Shown in pieces: positions 26,287-35,771 of a stretch of DNA of 64,000 nucleotides (positions are counted from its first letter, which is position 1; each line of letters begins with the position of its first letter). This DNA is from an uncultured Lachnospiraceae bacterium (GTDB taxonomy: Bacteria; Bacillota; Clostridia; Lachnospirales; Lachnospiraceae). The position numbers and the translations under genes were made by a program. The stretch covers positions 1 to 64,000 of the forward strand of contig CANQMR010000002.1 of NCBI GenBank assembly GCA_947625015.1, read 5' to 3'. The notes under the pieces are model-generated. The model saw only the letters and a list, made by a program, of their open reading frames with translations, did no database searches and was not told where the DNA came from.

Positions 26287-27171
26287 ATGAATAATATGTT
26301 ATTTATTGTGAATCCGTCTGCGGGGCGGAAACATATAAAGGGCAGGCTGTTTGATATTGTAGATTTGTTTGTAAAAGCAGATTATAATGTACGGGTGTAC
26401 CCCACCCAGGCCAAAGAGGATGCCACAAGAATTGTATCCGAAGAGGGCTGGCTTTATGATGTCATTGTGTGCGTAGGCGGCGACGGCACTTTAAATGAGG
26501 TGGTTGCCGGATGTATGCAGTGCGGCTGCGATACGCCGATTGGTTATATCCCGGCAGGGACAACCAATGATTTTGCCAGAAGCATGGGGATTCCCAAGGA
26601 TCCGATCCGGGCGGCAAAGCGTATTGTCAAGTATACGCCCAAGCCGATTGACGTAGGCTGCTTTAACGGAGATTATTTTACTTACGTAGCGGCTTTTGGC
26701 GCTTTTACAGACGTGTCTTATTCGACTCCCCAGGAGTACAAGAATTATTTAGGGCATATGGCCTATATTTTAGAAGGAATTAAAAGCGTTCCCAGTCTTA
26801 CTTCCTACCATCTCAAAGTAGAGTATGATGGAAATGTGATTGAGGATGATTTTTTGATTGGTATGATTACCAACTCCCTGACAGTTGGGGGATTTCCTAA
26901 TCCCAATAGCCGGATTGCTTTGCTGGATGACGGAATGTATGAGGCGCTGTTTGTCAAATATCCGACGAATCCCATTGATCTGCAAGCCACCGTCACAGCA
27001 TATTTTACCAGAGAGTTTAATCCGGAGTATATGTATCAGTTCAAGGCAAAGAATATTGTTATTGAAAGCCCGGAGGCAATTATGTGGACTTTGGACGGCG
27101 AAGTGGGCAGTAATGTGACCTATGCAAAAGTTGAGAATCTGCATAAGGCGATCAGCATAATCCGAAAATGA
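26287..27171 (+). CDS. Diacylglycerol kinase-family lipid kinase (DgkB/YegS-like)
   Basis: 294 residues. The catalytic N-domain starts FIVNPSAGRKHIKGRL, with the ATP-binding VGGDGTLNEVVAG near residue 63 and IPAGTTNDFARSMG near 91. A beta-sandwich C-domain with MWTLDGEVG near 265 follows. It phosphorylates diacylglycerol or a related lipid. In Gram-positives DgkB recycles diacylglycerol released by lipoteichoic acid synthesis, which would suit the wall-polymer genes downstream. ATG 26287 is 12 nt from AGGAGG; TTG 26260 lies upstream of that site and is unlikely. Confidence 0.9.
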   Translation: MNNMLFIVNPSAGRKHIKGRLFDIVDLFVKADYNVRVYPTQAKEDATRIVSEEGWLYDVIVCVGGDGTLNEVVAGCMQCGCDTPIGYIPAGTTNDFARSMGIPKDPIRAAKRIVKYTPKPIDVGCFNGDYFTYVAAFGAFTDVSYSTPQEYKNYLGHMAYILEGIKSVPSLTSYHLKVEYDGNVIEDDFLIGMITNSLTVGGFPNPNSRIALLDDGMYEALFVKYPTNPIDLQATVTAYFTREFNPEYMYQFKAKNIVIESPEAIMWTLDGEVGSNVTYAKVENLHKAISIIRK

Positions 27172-27177
27172 TGCAAT

Positions 27178-27201
27178 ATTTCCGGGTTAAATACCGGAAA
27201 T
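27178..27201 (+). terminator. 8-bp perfect hairpin between lipid kinase and glmM
   Basis: ATTTCCGG and CCGGAAAT enclose an 8-nt loop. Only TTGTG follows, so it may be a weak terminator or an RNA-stabilising stem. Confidence 0.4.
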
Positions 27202-27251
27202 TGTGCATAAATTATATAATCAATGTAATAATGGTATAAAGGGGAATTGCA

Positions 27252-28604
27252 ATGGGAAAATATTTTGGAACAGACGGCTTTCGCGGAGAGGCGAATGTGA
27301 ATCTGACAGTGGAGCACGCTTATAAAGTAGGAAGATATTTAGGTTATTATTACGGCAGGAATCACGAAGACGGAAAAGCCAGTATTGTTATTGGAAAGGA
27401 TACCAGGCGGTCTTCTTATATGTTTGAGTATTCTCTTGTAGCAGGTTTGACGGCCAGCGGCGCAGATGTGTACCTTATGCACGTCACGCCTACGCCAAGC
27501 GTATCGTACATTGTCAGATTAGATGATTTTGACTGCGGCATTATGATATCCGCCAGCCATAACCCGTATTACGATAACGGAATTAAAATTATTAACGGGC
27601 AGGGTTCCAAAGTGGAGGCGAAAGTAGAAGAAGAGATAGAGGCTTACATTGACGGAGAAATTCCGGAGATTCCCTTTGCAGAGCGGGAAAAGATTGGAAA
27701 GACTGTGGATTATGCGATGGGAAGGAACCGCTATATCGGTTATCTGATGACGCTGGCAACCCGTTCTTATAAGAATAAGCGGGTAGGACTGGACTGTGCC
27801 AATGGCGCTTCGTCCACTGTGGCCAAAGCTGTATTTGAAGCGTTAGGCGCCAGAACCTATGTGATTAACAACGAGCCGGACGGAACGAATATTAACAGGG
27901 ATTGTGGTTCTACTCATATTGAGCAGTTACAGAAACTGGTTAAGGATAAGCAGTTGGATATCGGTTTTGCCTATGATGGGGATGCGGACCGGTGTCTGGC
28001 AGTAGACGAGCGGGGAGAGGTTATTGACGGGGATAAGATTTTATATGCCTGCGGCTGTTACCTCTCGGAAAAAGGCGAGCTGAACAACAATACGGTAGTG
28101 ACAACGGTTATGTCCAATCTTGGACTATACAAAGCGCTGGATAAAAAGGGAATTGCCTATGAAAAGACGGCTGTAGGGGATAAATATGTATTTGAAAACA
28201 TGATGGAAAACGGACATTCCTTAGGCGGTGAGCAGAGCGGACATATTATCTTCAGCAAGTATGCGACCACCGGAGATGGCGTTTTGACTTCCATTAAACT
28301 GATGGAAGTAATTCTGGAAAAAAAGGTTGAAGCGTCCGCATTGTTTCGAGAGTTAAAGATTTATCCCCAGATTCTGGTTAATGTAAAGGTAAAGAGCAAG
28401 CAGTCGGCAAGAGAGGACGAAGATGTCATCGCCGCAGTTAAAAAGGTGGAAAAGGCGCTTGGCGACGAAGGGCGCATTCTTCTCCGGGAAAGCGGGACAG
28501 AGCCGGTAATTCGTGTTATGGTGGAGGCGGCCACTGATGAATTGTGCAGACAATATGTAGATGAAGTAGTTGATGTCATTAAGAAAAAGGGACATTCTGT
28601 ATAG
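27252..28604 (+). CDS. glmM: Phosphoglucosamine mutase
   Basis: 450 residues. Interconverts glucosamine-6-P and glucosamine-1-P on the way to UDP-GlcNAc. The start MGKYFGTDGFRGEAN is typical. The phosphoserine loop ISASHNPYYDNG is near residue 100, metal loop YDGDADRCLAVD near 241 and phosphate-binding RESGTEPVIRVM near 413. It partners glmS at 47.5 kb. The following GH25 gene starts 10 nt after its stop, so the two are probably cotranscribed. Confidence 0.96.
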   Translation: MGKYFGTDGFRGEANVNLTVEHAYKVGRYLGYYYGRNHEDGKASIVIGKDTRRSSYMFEYSLVAGLTASGADVYLMHVTPTPSVSYIVRLDDFDCGIMISASHNPYYDNGIKIINGQGSKVEAKVEEEIEAYIDGEIPEIPFAEREKIGKTVDYAMGRNRYIGYLMTLATRSYKNKRVGLDCANGASSTVAKAVFEALGARTYVINNEPDGTNINRDCGSTHIEQLQKLVKDKQLDIGFAYDGDADRCLAVDERGEVIDGDKILYACGCYLSEKGELNNNTVVTTVMSNLGLYKALDKKGIAYEKTAVGDKYVFENMMENGHSLGGEQSGHIIFSKYATTGDGVLTSIKLMEVILEKKVEASALFRELKIYPQILVNVKVKSKQSAREDEDVIAAVKKVEKALGDEGRILLRESGTEPVIRVMVEAATDELCRQYVDEVVDVIKKKGHSV

Positions 28605-28614
28605 GGGTGAAAGT

Positions 28615-30126
28615 ATGAATACATGGGAAAAAAGGACGGCAAAATTAGGCGTGCTTGTAATGCTGCTGGCAGCAGGACTGTTGTTGGGACAAACTGTCTG
28701 TGCCAAAAAAAAGAGCGGATGGGATGGTCAGTATTTCTACGTAAAGGGAAAAAAGCAGATTTCCAAATGGGTTAAGGATAAGCATGGAACATATTATGTG
28801 GACAACAAAGGAAAGAGAGTAACCGGCTGGAAAAAAATCCGCGGCAAATATTATTATCTGAATGAAAAGGAAGGCGGCAAGATTCGTAACAGCAAAAAAA
28901 AGGCAGGAGTCCGGCTTTCCAAACTCAGCAACCGGGTTCTCACGATAGGCGTCGATATGTCGCAATGGCAGGGAAATGTGAACTGGAATAAGATTAAAAA
29001 TTCGGGTGTGGAATTTGTTATGCTGCGGCTGGGTTATGGAAAAGGAAGGTATGGAAGTAAAAATTGTACAAAAGACGATAAATTCCAATCTTATGTAGAA
29101 GGGGCAAAGCGTGTGGGAATCCCTATTGGAATATATTTTTACTCTTACGCCAAAACGCCGCAGCAGGCGCTTGAAGAGGCGAACTATACCATTGAACAGT
29201 TAGATGGAATTGAGGTATCGTTTCCGGTAGCTTTTGACATAGAAGATCCGGCAATTTTAAAATCTACGGATACAGCCACAAGGACAGAGATGTGCAGGAC
29301 ATTTTTAGAGACTGTTGAAGCAGCCGGATATACGCCTATGCTGTACAGCAATCAGTCCTGGTATGACAATTATCTGGATGCTGAACAACTGGAGGAATAC
29401 GAATTTTGGTATGCCAGATACACCTATGTAGAGCCCGACAGGGAGGAATATCCCTATGGTATGTGGCAGGCAACTTCTACCCAGAAACTAAGCGGAATTA
29501 CGGATAATACTGTGGATTTGGATTTCCTGTATGAGGATTATTTTACTTCTGTTAAGCCCAGAAGCCAGGCGTTAAAATACGGATGGCACGAAGAGGATGG
29601 ACGTTTATATTATTACGATAAAGGGAAAAAGCGTGATGACGGCTGGTTTACAATGGCGGCTTGCAGATACTACCTGTCAGAAGGCGCAGCGCTTACAGGA
29701 TGGCAGGAATTGTCAGGCGGGCGGTACTATTTCAATAAACGGGGAGAATTGCAGACCGGTTTTGTTGAGGTAGATGGAAAAATTTATCTCTTTGACGACA
29801 ACGGTGTTTTACAGACTGCAACGGACGAACCCGGCGTAACCATACGGGAAGATGGTTCATGTAAGATAAAAAGCGGCTGGTATCAAAAGAAAAACGGCAA
29901 ATATATATACCGGACTTCTTCCGGAGACATTGCCCGGAGTACCTTTGTTACAGTGAAAGGAAAGACCTATTACAGCAACAGCGCGGGTTACAGAGTTACC
30001 GGGTTTAAGACCATTAAGGGGAAAAAATATTATTTTAAAGAGAATGGTCAGATGGTAAAAAATAAGACGATTAAGATTAAGGGAAAAAAGTACAGGTTTA
30101 ATAAAAAAGGTTATCTGGTAAAGTAA
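28615..30126 (+). CDS. Secreted GH25 lysozyme with cell-wall-binding repeats
   Basis: 503 residues. Signal peptide (about 1-31, LGVLVMLLAAGLLLGQTVCA). Two aromatic/Gly repeats follow (GQYFYVKGKKQISKW; GTYYVDNKGKRVTGWKKI). Then comes a GH25 muramidase domain (about 110-310) with GVDMSQWQGNVNW and the acidic pair in FDIEDPA. About six more choline-binding-type repeats end the protein (GWHEEDGRLYYYDKGK, TGWQELSGGRYYFNKRGEL and similar). It would cut the MurNAc-GlcNAc bond while bound to the wall. The C-terminus is very Lys-rich, as in other secreted proteins of this window. ATG 28615 follows GGGGTGAAAG. Confidence 0.92.
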   Translation: MNTWEKRTAKLGVLVMLLAAGLLLGQTVCAKKKSGWDGQYFYVKGKKQISKWVKDKHGTYYVDNKGKRVTGWKKIRGKYYYLNEKEGGKIRNSKKKAGVRLSKLSNRVLTIGVDMSQWQGNVNWNKIKNSGVEFVMLRLGYGKGRYGSKNCTKDDKFQSYVEGAKRVGIPIGIYFYSYAKTPQQALEEANYTIEQLDGIEVSFPVAFDIEDPAILKSTDTATRTEMCRTFLETVEAAGYTPMLYSNQSWYDNYLDAEQLEEYEFWYARYTYVEPDREEYPYGMWQATSTQKLSGITDNTVDLDFLYEDYFTSVKPRSQALKYGWHEEDGRLYYYDKGKKRDDGWFTMAACRYYLSEGAALTGWQELSGGRYYFNKRGELQTGFVEVDGKIYLFDDNGVLQTATDEPGVTIREDGSCKIKSGWYQKKNGKYIYRTSSGDIARSTFVTVKGKTYYSNSAGYRVTGFKTIKGKKYYFKENGQMVKNKTIKIKGKKYRFNKKGYLVK

Positions 30127-30139
30127 ACGGTGGGACAGT

Positions 30140-31528
30140 ATGCAGAACAAAGTGAGAAAGAGAGATCAATTTAAAAGAGTTATTAATTTTTTTGAGAGCT
30201 TCATTTTGCTGGCAATGCACAGTTTTATATTCGGATATGTATGGTATACCGTATATGTCGAGCAGCTGGAACAGTTGGAAACGCCATTTTTCCGGCGTGG
30301 TAACTGGGCCGTAATCGGCATCTATGCATTGATACTGTTTTTGCTGACTCATCTTTACGGTGGATTCCGTATCGGGTATCTCCGGCTGATGGATGTGTTG
30401 TATTCCCAGATTCTCGCCTTGGTGTGCGCCAATGTCTTTGCCTATGTGCAGGTGGTGCTGATCAGTAGGAAGTATCTTTCTGCAACGCCGTTATTAGAGA
30501 TGACGATTGTGCAGATTATTGCGATTCTGTTGTGGGTGTTGATCTGTAAGGGGATTTATGCCCTGCTTTACCCGCCTAGGCAGATGCTTTTGGTCTGCTA
30601 TGACAGGGACCCGGACGATATGATTATGAAGATGAGTTCCAGACGGGACAAATATGAAATCTGTGATCTGGCGGACCTGACGGTGGAAGATTTGGACAGT
30701 GTATGCGATATGGTGGCAGATTATGAGGCGGTGCTGATTTATGATATACCGGCCTATGAGAGAAATATTATTCTGAAACGGTGCTTTACGGAATCTGTGC
30801 GCACCTACGTGACGCCCAAGATTTCTGATATTTTACTGCGGGGTTCCGATAATATTCATCTTTTCGACACGCCGCTTTATCTGTCAAGAAACAAAGGATT
30901 ATCTGGTGAGGAAATTATTTTTAAGCGGCTGATGGATCTGGTTTTGTGTATTCCGGTATCCCTTATTCTACTGCCGCTGTTTTTAGTAATCGCGCTGCTG
31001 ATTAAGCTGTATGACGGCGGGCCGGTGCTTTACAAGCAGCCCAGACTTACCATTGACGGTAAAATATTTAATATTTATAAATTTCGGAGTATGCGCATGG
31101 ATTCAGAGAAGGAGGGCGTTCAGCTTGCAAAGAAGAACGACGACCGGATTACACCGGTGGGCAGGGTACTCCGCGCCATTCATTTCGATGAATTTCCACA
31201 GTTACTGAATATTATCAAGGGGGATATGTCTTTAGTGGGACCGAGACCGGAGCGGCCGGAGATTGCGGCGCAGTATAAGGAGATTATTCCGGAGTTTGAT
31301 TTCCGATTAAAAGTAAAAGCCGGGCTTACCGGTTATGCCCAGGTATACGGCAAATATAATACGACGCCCTATGACAAATTAAAGCTGGATTTAACCTATA
31401 TTGAGAATTATTCGATCTGGCTGGATATCAAGCTGCTTCTGCTGACCTTTAAGATATTATTCCAGAAGGAGAATACCGAGGGAATTGATATGACGCAGAT
31501 TACAGCAGTAAAGAGGCGCAAGGAGTAA
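30140..31528 (+). CDS. Polyprenyl glycosylphosphotransferase (priming sugar transferase)
   Basis: 462 residues. The N-terminal half has about four transmembrane helices and a soluble loop; one more helix lies near 270 (MDLVLCIPVSLILLPLFLVI). The catalytic C-domain shows GGPVLYKQPR, IYKFRSMRMDSEKEG, HFDEFPQLLNIIKGDMSLVG with PRPE, and KAGLTGYAQVYGKYNT. This is the WbaP/EpsL class that transfers a sugar-1-phosphate onto undecaprenyl phosphate, the first step of capsule or wall-glycan repeat synthesis. First gene of the 30-45 kb polymer cluster; the phosphotransferase gene follows after 5 nt. Confidence 0.93.
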   Translation: MQNKVRKRDQFKRVINFFESFILLAMHSFIFGYVWYTVYVEQLEQLETPFFRRGNWAVIGIYALILFLLTHLYGGFRIGYLRLMDVLYSQILALVCANVFAYVQVVLISRKYLSATPLLEMTIVQIIAILLWVLICKGIYALLYPPRQMLLVCYDRDPDDMIMKMSSRRDKYEICDLADLTVEDLDSVCDMVADYEAVLIYDIPAYERNIILKRCFTESVRTYVTPKISDILLRGSDNIHLFDTPLYLSRNKGLSGEEIIFKRLMDLVLCIPVSLILLPLFLVIALLIKLYDGGPVLYKQPRLTIDGKIFNIYKFRSMRMDSEKEGVQLAKKNDDRITPVGRVLRAIHFDEFPQLLNIIKGDMSLVGPRPERPEIAAQYKEIIPEFDFRLKVKAGLTGYAQVYGKYNTTPYDKLKLDLTYIENYSIWLDIKLLLLTFKILFQKENTEGIDMTQITAVKRRKE

Positions 31529-31533
31529 TAAGC

Positions 31534-32763
31534 ATGGGACAGGCATTGATAAAAATTATATTTTCCATGCTGGTAAGAATTTTTACTTTTCCCATACGGA
31601 TTCTGCCGGTAAAGAGAAATCAAATATTATTTACCGGCCTTACGGGAGGAAGGGTTTATGATTATTCATGCAATCCAAGATATATATATGAGTATCTGCG
31701 GGAACAGTTTCCGGGGCAGTTTGCTTATGTGTGGGCTGTCAGTGATATAGACAAATATGTTTTTTTGAAGGAAGAAGGAGTGAGGCTGGTCAGACATTTT
31801 ACTGTTTCTTCTTTTGCTGTGTTATTGACCTCCAAAGTTATTGTCACCAACGGTTCTTATGCGCCATGGTTTCCCTTCAGGAAAAAGCAGTATGTGATTA
31901 ACACATGGCATGGTGGAGGCGCTTATAAACAGGTAGAAAACGGCAGGCCGGACACCAACTGGGCAACCAGAAAACGGGCGGAATTTTGCGCCAATAATAT
32001 CGATTTGTTTCTGGCCAGCTGCCGGATGCAGGAAGAGAAAATGATTCGGGAGACTTATGGATATAAGGGAGAGGTGTTAAAGGCAGGGACGCCGAGAAAT
32101 GACAAGCTGGTCCGGGGAGAGATCAAAGAGATGGCGGAAAAAGTGAGAAACCGTTATGCCATTCCGGAAAACGGGAGGATTGTCCTGTATGCCCCAACCT
32201 ACAGAAAGTCCCGTCATCCGGTAAAGATGGACAGCGATTATCTCCTTCAGCAATTAGAGCAGATGGGGAGCCTGCCAGGGGGAAAGAACGATGAGGGAAA
32301 AGGAAAGCCGGAATGGTTTTTTTTCTGCCGTTATCACCGCTACCAGGACGAGGATGACGGAATCAGGGTAACCGGAGAGCATGTAATTGATGTGGCGGAT
32401 TATCCGGATATGCAGGAACTTTTGTGTGCGGCGGATATGCTGATTACAGACTATTCCTCCTGCATATGGGATTATGGTTTTCTGGCGCGTCCCTGTTTTT
32501 TATATGTGCCGGACAAGGAGGAATATACGGCAAAGACCGGATTTTATACAGATTTGGGGCAATGGCCTTTTGATCAGGCAAAAAGCATGGAAACGCTGGC
32601 GGAGAATATCCGGAATTATGATGCGGAACTGGCAGTTGAACGAATTGCCGCTCATTTTGAAAAACTCGGAAGTTATGAGAAAGGAAATTGCTGCCGGGTA
32701 GTTGCCGGCAGAATAGTCGAAGTGACAGGTATAGGAGAAAAAAGAGATGAAGGAGAATACTGA
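31534..32763 (+). CDS. CDP-glycerol/CDP-ribitol phosphotransferase family protein (first copy)
   Basis: 409 residues of the TagB/TagF family, which polymerise or prime polyol-phosphate chains on the cytoplasmic face. Family signatures: NTWHGGGAYKQVE near residue 126, KAGTPRNDKLVRG near 187, YAPTYRKSRH near 218, and LITDYSSCIWDYGFLARP near 303 with the nucleotide-phosphate-binding region. The N-terminal stretch is basic/amphipathic, suited to membrane association. The start is ATG 31534 with AAGGAG 8 nt upstream. Its 3' end overlaps the next GT2 by 17 nt. Confidence 0.88.
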   Translation: MGQALIKIIFSMLVRIFTFPIRILPVKRNQILFTGLTGGRVYDYSCNPRYIYEYLREQFPGQFAYVWAVSDIDKYVFLKEEGVRLVRHFTVSSFAVLLTSKVIVTNGSYAPWFPFRKKQYVINTWHGGGAYKQVENGRPDTNWATRKRAEFCANNIDLFLASCRMQEEKMIRETYGYKGEVLKAGTPRNDKLVRGEIKEMAEKVRNRYAIPENGRIVLYAPTYRKSRHPVKMDSDYLLQQLEQMGSLPGGKNDEGKGKPEWFFFCRYHRYQDEDDGIRVTGEHVIDVADYPDMQELLCAADMLITDYSSCIWDYGFLARPCFLYVPDKEEYTAKTGFYTDLGQWPFDQAKSMETLAENIRNYDAELAVERIAAHFEKLGSYEKGNCCRVVAGRIVEVTGIGEKRDEGEY

Positions 32764-33922
32764 TCATATGTCTGAAGACATAAAGGTATCAATTATTATG
32801 CCGGTGCATAACGGTAAAGAACATTTAAGAGAAACATTGGACTGTATTGTTAAACAGACTTTCGCTGATTTTGAATTAATATGTGTAGATGATGAATCTA
32901 CAGATAATTCAGTTCAGATTATTGAGGAATATCAAAAGCAGGATAAAAGAATCACACTCTATAAAAACAAAAAATCCAATGCGGGTGCGGCAAGAAATTT
33001 TGCGCTGGATAGAGCAAGCGGAAAATATCTTTTATTTTGGGATGCAGATGATTTATATGAGCCGGATGCAGTTAATCTCATGTATCAAAAAATGGAGGAA
33101 GATCAGGCTGATATCGGGGTTTGCAATGCGGATCATTATGATACGGAAAGCAAGGAATATATTCCTAAGTCCCAATATCTTAATAAAAAACAATTACCGG
33201 ACAGTATTCCTTTTTCCAGCGAAAACAATGGCAGATATATTTTGAATTTTTCTGCGCAGGTAGCATGGAATAAAATGTTTTTACGGGAATTTGTTGTCGA
33301 GAATGAAATAAGGTTTCAGGAAATTCCGAGAATAAACGATCATTATTTTGTGTCAATCAGTCTGATTATGGCCCGGCGCATAACCGTTATTGATCATCTT
33401 CTGATACATTACCGGACCAACCAGAAAGAAAATCTCACAGGGACTTCATCTGATACGCCGCTTTGCAAATATGAGGTTCAGTGTGATATAAAAAATAAGC
33501 TGGAAGAGTTGAACATGTTTGAGCGGGAGGATATCCGTCAGTCTTTTATTAATAAGGCCGTCAGTACACTGATACATGGACTGAATATTCAGAACAGCGT
33601 TGAGGGATTTCATATCCTGTATAACAAATTGAAAGATGAAGGATTGGAAAAACTGGAACTGACAGGACATGCTCCGGAATACTTTTACAGTCAATCCAAT
33701 TACAGAAATGTGCAAATGATAGAAACGCTGGATTATAACGAGTATTTGCTGCAAAGGTACAAAGATTTTCGTTATAATATTGAAAGTAAGAAGCTGATAA
33801 TCGCAAAATATAAACAGGAAGTCACCGTATTGAAAAAAGAGATAAATGACATTAAAACGAGTAAATGGCACAGATTGGGAAAGAAAATTCTTCCGATGTA
33901 TAACAAATTATTACGAAAGTAG
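32747..33922 (+). CDS. Family 2 glycosyltransferase
   Basis: 391 residues. The GT-A domain opens KVSIIMPVHNGKEHLRETLD, with CVDDESTDNS near residue 46 and the metal-binding FWDADDLYEPD near 98. A long C-terminal helical part ends in a Lys/Glu coiled segment (YKQEVTVLKKEINDIK). The region is more AT-rich than the neighbouring polymer genes. ATG 32747 overlaps the previous CDS; ATG 32768 is a possible later start. It probably adds a sugar to the polymer repeat; donor unknown. Confidence 0.88.
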   Translation: MKENTDHMSEDIKVSIIMPVHNGKEHLRETLDCIVKQTFADFELICVDDESTDNSVQIIEEYQKQDKRITLYKNKKSNAGAARNFALDRASGKYLLFWDADDLYEPDAVNLMYQKMEEDQADIGVCNADHYDTESKEYIPKSQYLNKKQLPDSIPFSSENNGRYILNFSAQVAWNKMFLREFVVENEIRFQEIPRINDHYFVSISLIMARRITVIDHLLIHYRTNQKENLTGTSSDTPLCKYEVQCDIKNKLEELNMFEREDIRQSFINKAVSTLIHGLNIQNSVEGFHILYNKLKDEGLEKLELTGHAPEYFYSQSNYRNVQMIETLDYNEYLLQRYKDFRYNIESKKLIIAKYKQEVTVLKKEINDIKTSKWHRLGKKILPMYNKLLRK

Positions 33923-33934
33923 AGTTGGTGAAAA

Positions 33935-35698
33935 ATGAAATTAAACGAAGAGACAGAAGTGATAGTGGACAGGCTGGCTATCCGAAAAAATATAATGACA
34001 GTGAGTACATTGGCTAAAAATATTTCCGGCAGACCGGAGGATCTGGAGATTAAGTTTGCTATTAAATTCCAAAATGCCACCGAAACCCGGATTTTGCCAC
34101 TGCCAATTACCGATAACAGTTTTGACGAGCATGGGAATTGTATTGCCTATGCGGTTATGGAATACGAGTTAGACGCCCTGTTTGAAAATATGGATCTGAA
34201 TGAGTTTAAAGTGCTGGTGCAGGCGTATGACGGAAAGACATATGTCAATATCACTGTGGAAAATCAGGATTTTAATAAGGTGAAAGAGGAAAACGAATAT
34301 GCCTGCCTGCTGGAGGATGGGCAGATTGTTATCCGCCGGAAAAAGCCTGTTAAGCTGTATAAGCGGAACTGGTTTATTTCCCTGCTTTGCAGCATTTACC
34401 GCATACTGGAGTTTGTGATCGGCACTCTGCTGATTCCGTTGTTCCTCTTAGACGGCGTGTATGTGGTAATTCTCGGTAAACACAGAAGATTTTTGGAGGA
34501 GACCTACGGGGGCAGCCAGTTAAAGCGCACGCTTCTGTTTGCAAAGTGGAGATGGTCTGCCTTTTGCCGGCTTACGATTAACATGGCGACGGTAAAAAGG
34601 ATGATCTTAAATATAACCGCCTCTTTTCTGACATTGTTTTGTAAAAAAGACTGTATTTTATTTGCTTCTGTCAGAAGAAACGACCTGACCGGCAATATAG
34701 CTTATGTCAATGAGGTGTTGCAGAAAAAGGGAGCCAAAGTATTATTCTGGTTAGAACCGGGCAAGACCAAGTTCATGCCTTTTTCCAAAGTCTTTTCTTT
34801 GGCTTATAAGATTGCCAGAAGCCGGGTGGTGGCTGTAGATGACTTTACGCCGGTATTTAATGATATATGGGCTATGCGGCACTGTAAACAGATTCAGCTC
34901 TGGCATGCCTGCGGGGCGTTTAAGACCTTTGGATTTTCCAGAATAGGCAAGGAGGGCGGGCCGAATCAGACCAACCGCAATCACAGAAGTTATGATTATG
35001 CCATTGTCAGTTCAGCGGAAATCTGCCGGTTCTATGCAGAGGGGTTTGGTATTGATGAGAAGAATGTAAAAGCATTAGGCGTTCCCAGAACAGATGATTT
35101 CTTCCGGGAGGATTACAAGGTGGAAATCAGGAAAAAACTGTATGAGCAGTATCCCGTATTAAAGGGAAAAAAGGTGATACTCTTTGCCCCCACCTTTCGT
35201 GGAAATGGAGTGAATACGGCCAATTATCCTTTTCAAAGATTCGATTTAAAGCAGGTGCTTTCTGCGATAGATGATGAATACATGGTAATCATCAAACATC
35301 ATCCATTTGTTACGGAAAAGCATCCGGTAGCGGAAGAGATAAAGGACAGGGTGTTAGATTTGTCTAAGGAATCGGAGATTAACGACCTGCTGTTTATTAC
35401 AGACGTGCTGATTACGGATTATTCTTCCGTTATTTTTGAGGCGTCCCTTCTGGATATTCCCATGCTTTTTTATGCGTTTGACTTAGAGGAATACACAGTA
35501 AACCGGGATTTTTACTATCCGTTTAAAAATTTTGTTCCGGGGAAAATTGTCAGAAATATTAAACAGATTCAGGAGGCAATCCGGGATTCCGACTATGAGC
35601 AGCAGAAGGTGGAGACCTTCAAACACAGATTTTTCGATGCGCTGGATGGAAAATCATCAGAGCGGGTCGCCGATTTTATGCTGGAGCTTCTGAAATAA
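33935..35698 (+). CDS. CDP-polyol phosphotransferase, long form (TagF/TarL-like)
   Basis: 587 residues. The N-terminal about 130 residues form a beta-rich module not needed by shorter family members. A hydrophobic segment near 145-180 (WFISLLCSIYRILEFVIGTL and onward) suggests membrane contact. The catalytic domain has QLWHACGAFKTFGFS near 322, ALGVPRTDDFFRED near 385, FAPTFRGNG near 416, IKHHPFV near 450 and LITDYSSVIFEASLLDIP near 492. It is likely to polymerise polyol phosphate. Weak ribosome site (GGTG) before ATG 33935. Second of three family copies in this cluster. Confidence 0.88.
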   Translation: MKLNEETEVIVDRLAIRKNIMTVSTLAKNISGRPEDLEIKFAIKFQNATETRILPLPITDNSFDEHGNCIAYAVMEYELDALFENMDLNEFKVLVQAYDGKTYVNITVENQDFNKVKEENEYACLLEDGQIVIRRKKPVKLYKRNWFISLLCSIYRILEFVIGTLLIPLFLLDGVYVVILGKHRRFLEETYGGSQLKRTLLFAKWRWSAFCRLTINMATVKRMILNITASFLTLFCKKDCILFASVRRNDLTGNIAYVNEVLQKKGAKVLFWLEPGKTKFMPFSKVFSLAYKIARSRVVAVDDFTPVFNDIWAMRHCKQIQLWHACGAFKTFGFSRIGKEGGPNQTNRNHRSYDYAIVSSAEICRFYAEGFGIDEKNVKALGVPRTDDFFREDYKVEIRKKLYEQYPVLKGKKVILFAPTFRGNGVNTANYPFQRFDLKQVLSAIDDEYMVIIKHHPFVTEKHPVAEEIKDRVLDLSKESEINDLLFITDVLITDYSSVIFEASLLDIPMLFYAFDLEEYTVNRDFYYPFKNFVPGKIVRNIKQIQEAIRDSDYEQQKVETFKHRFFDALDGKSSERVADFMLELLK

Positions 35699-35704
35699 GG
35701 TGGC

Positions 35705-35733
35705 TTGTGAATTGGAATATTCTGTGATATAAT
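35705..35733 (+). promoter_or_regulatory. Promoter of the export/TarIJ operon
   Basis: TTGTGA (35705-35710), 17-nt spacer with a TG extension, TATAAT (35728-35733), 38 nt before the permease start. It implies that 35.8-41.5 kb can be transcribed apart from the genes upstream. Confidence 0.75.
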
Positions 35734-35771
35734 GCAGACACTTATTGTAGGGGCGAATGAGGAGATAAAAG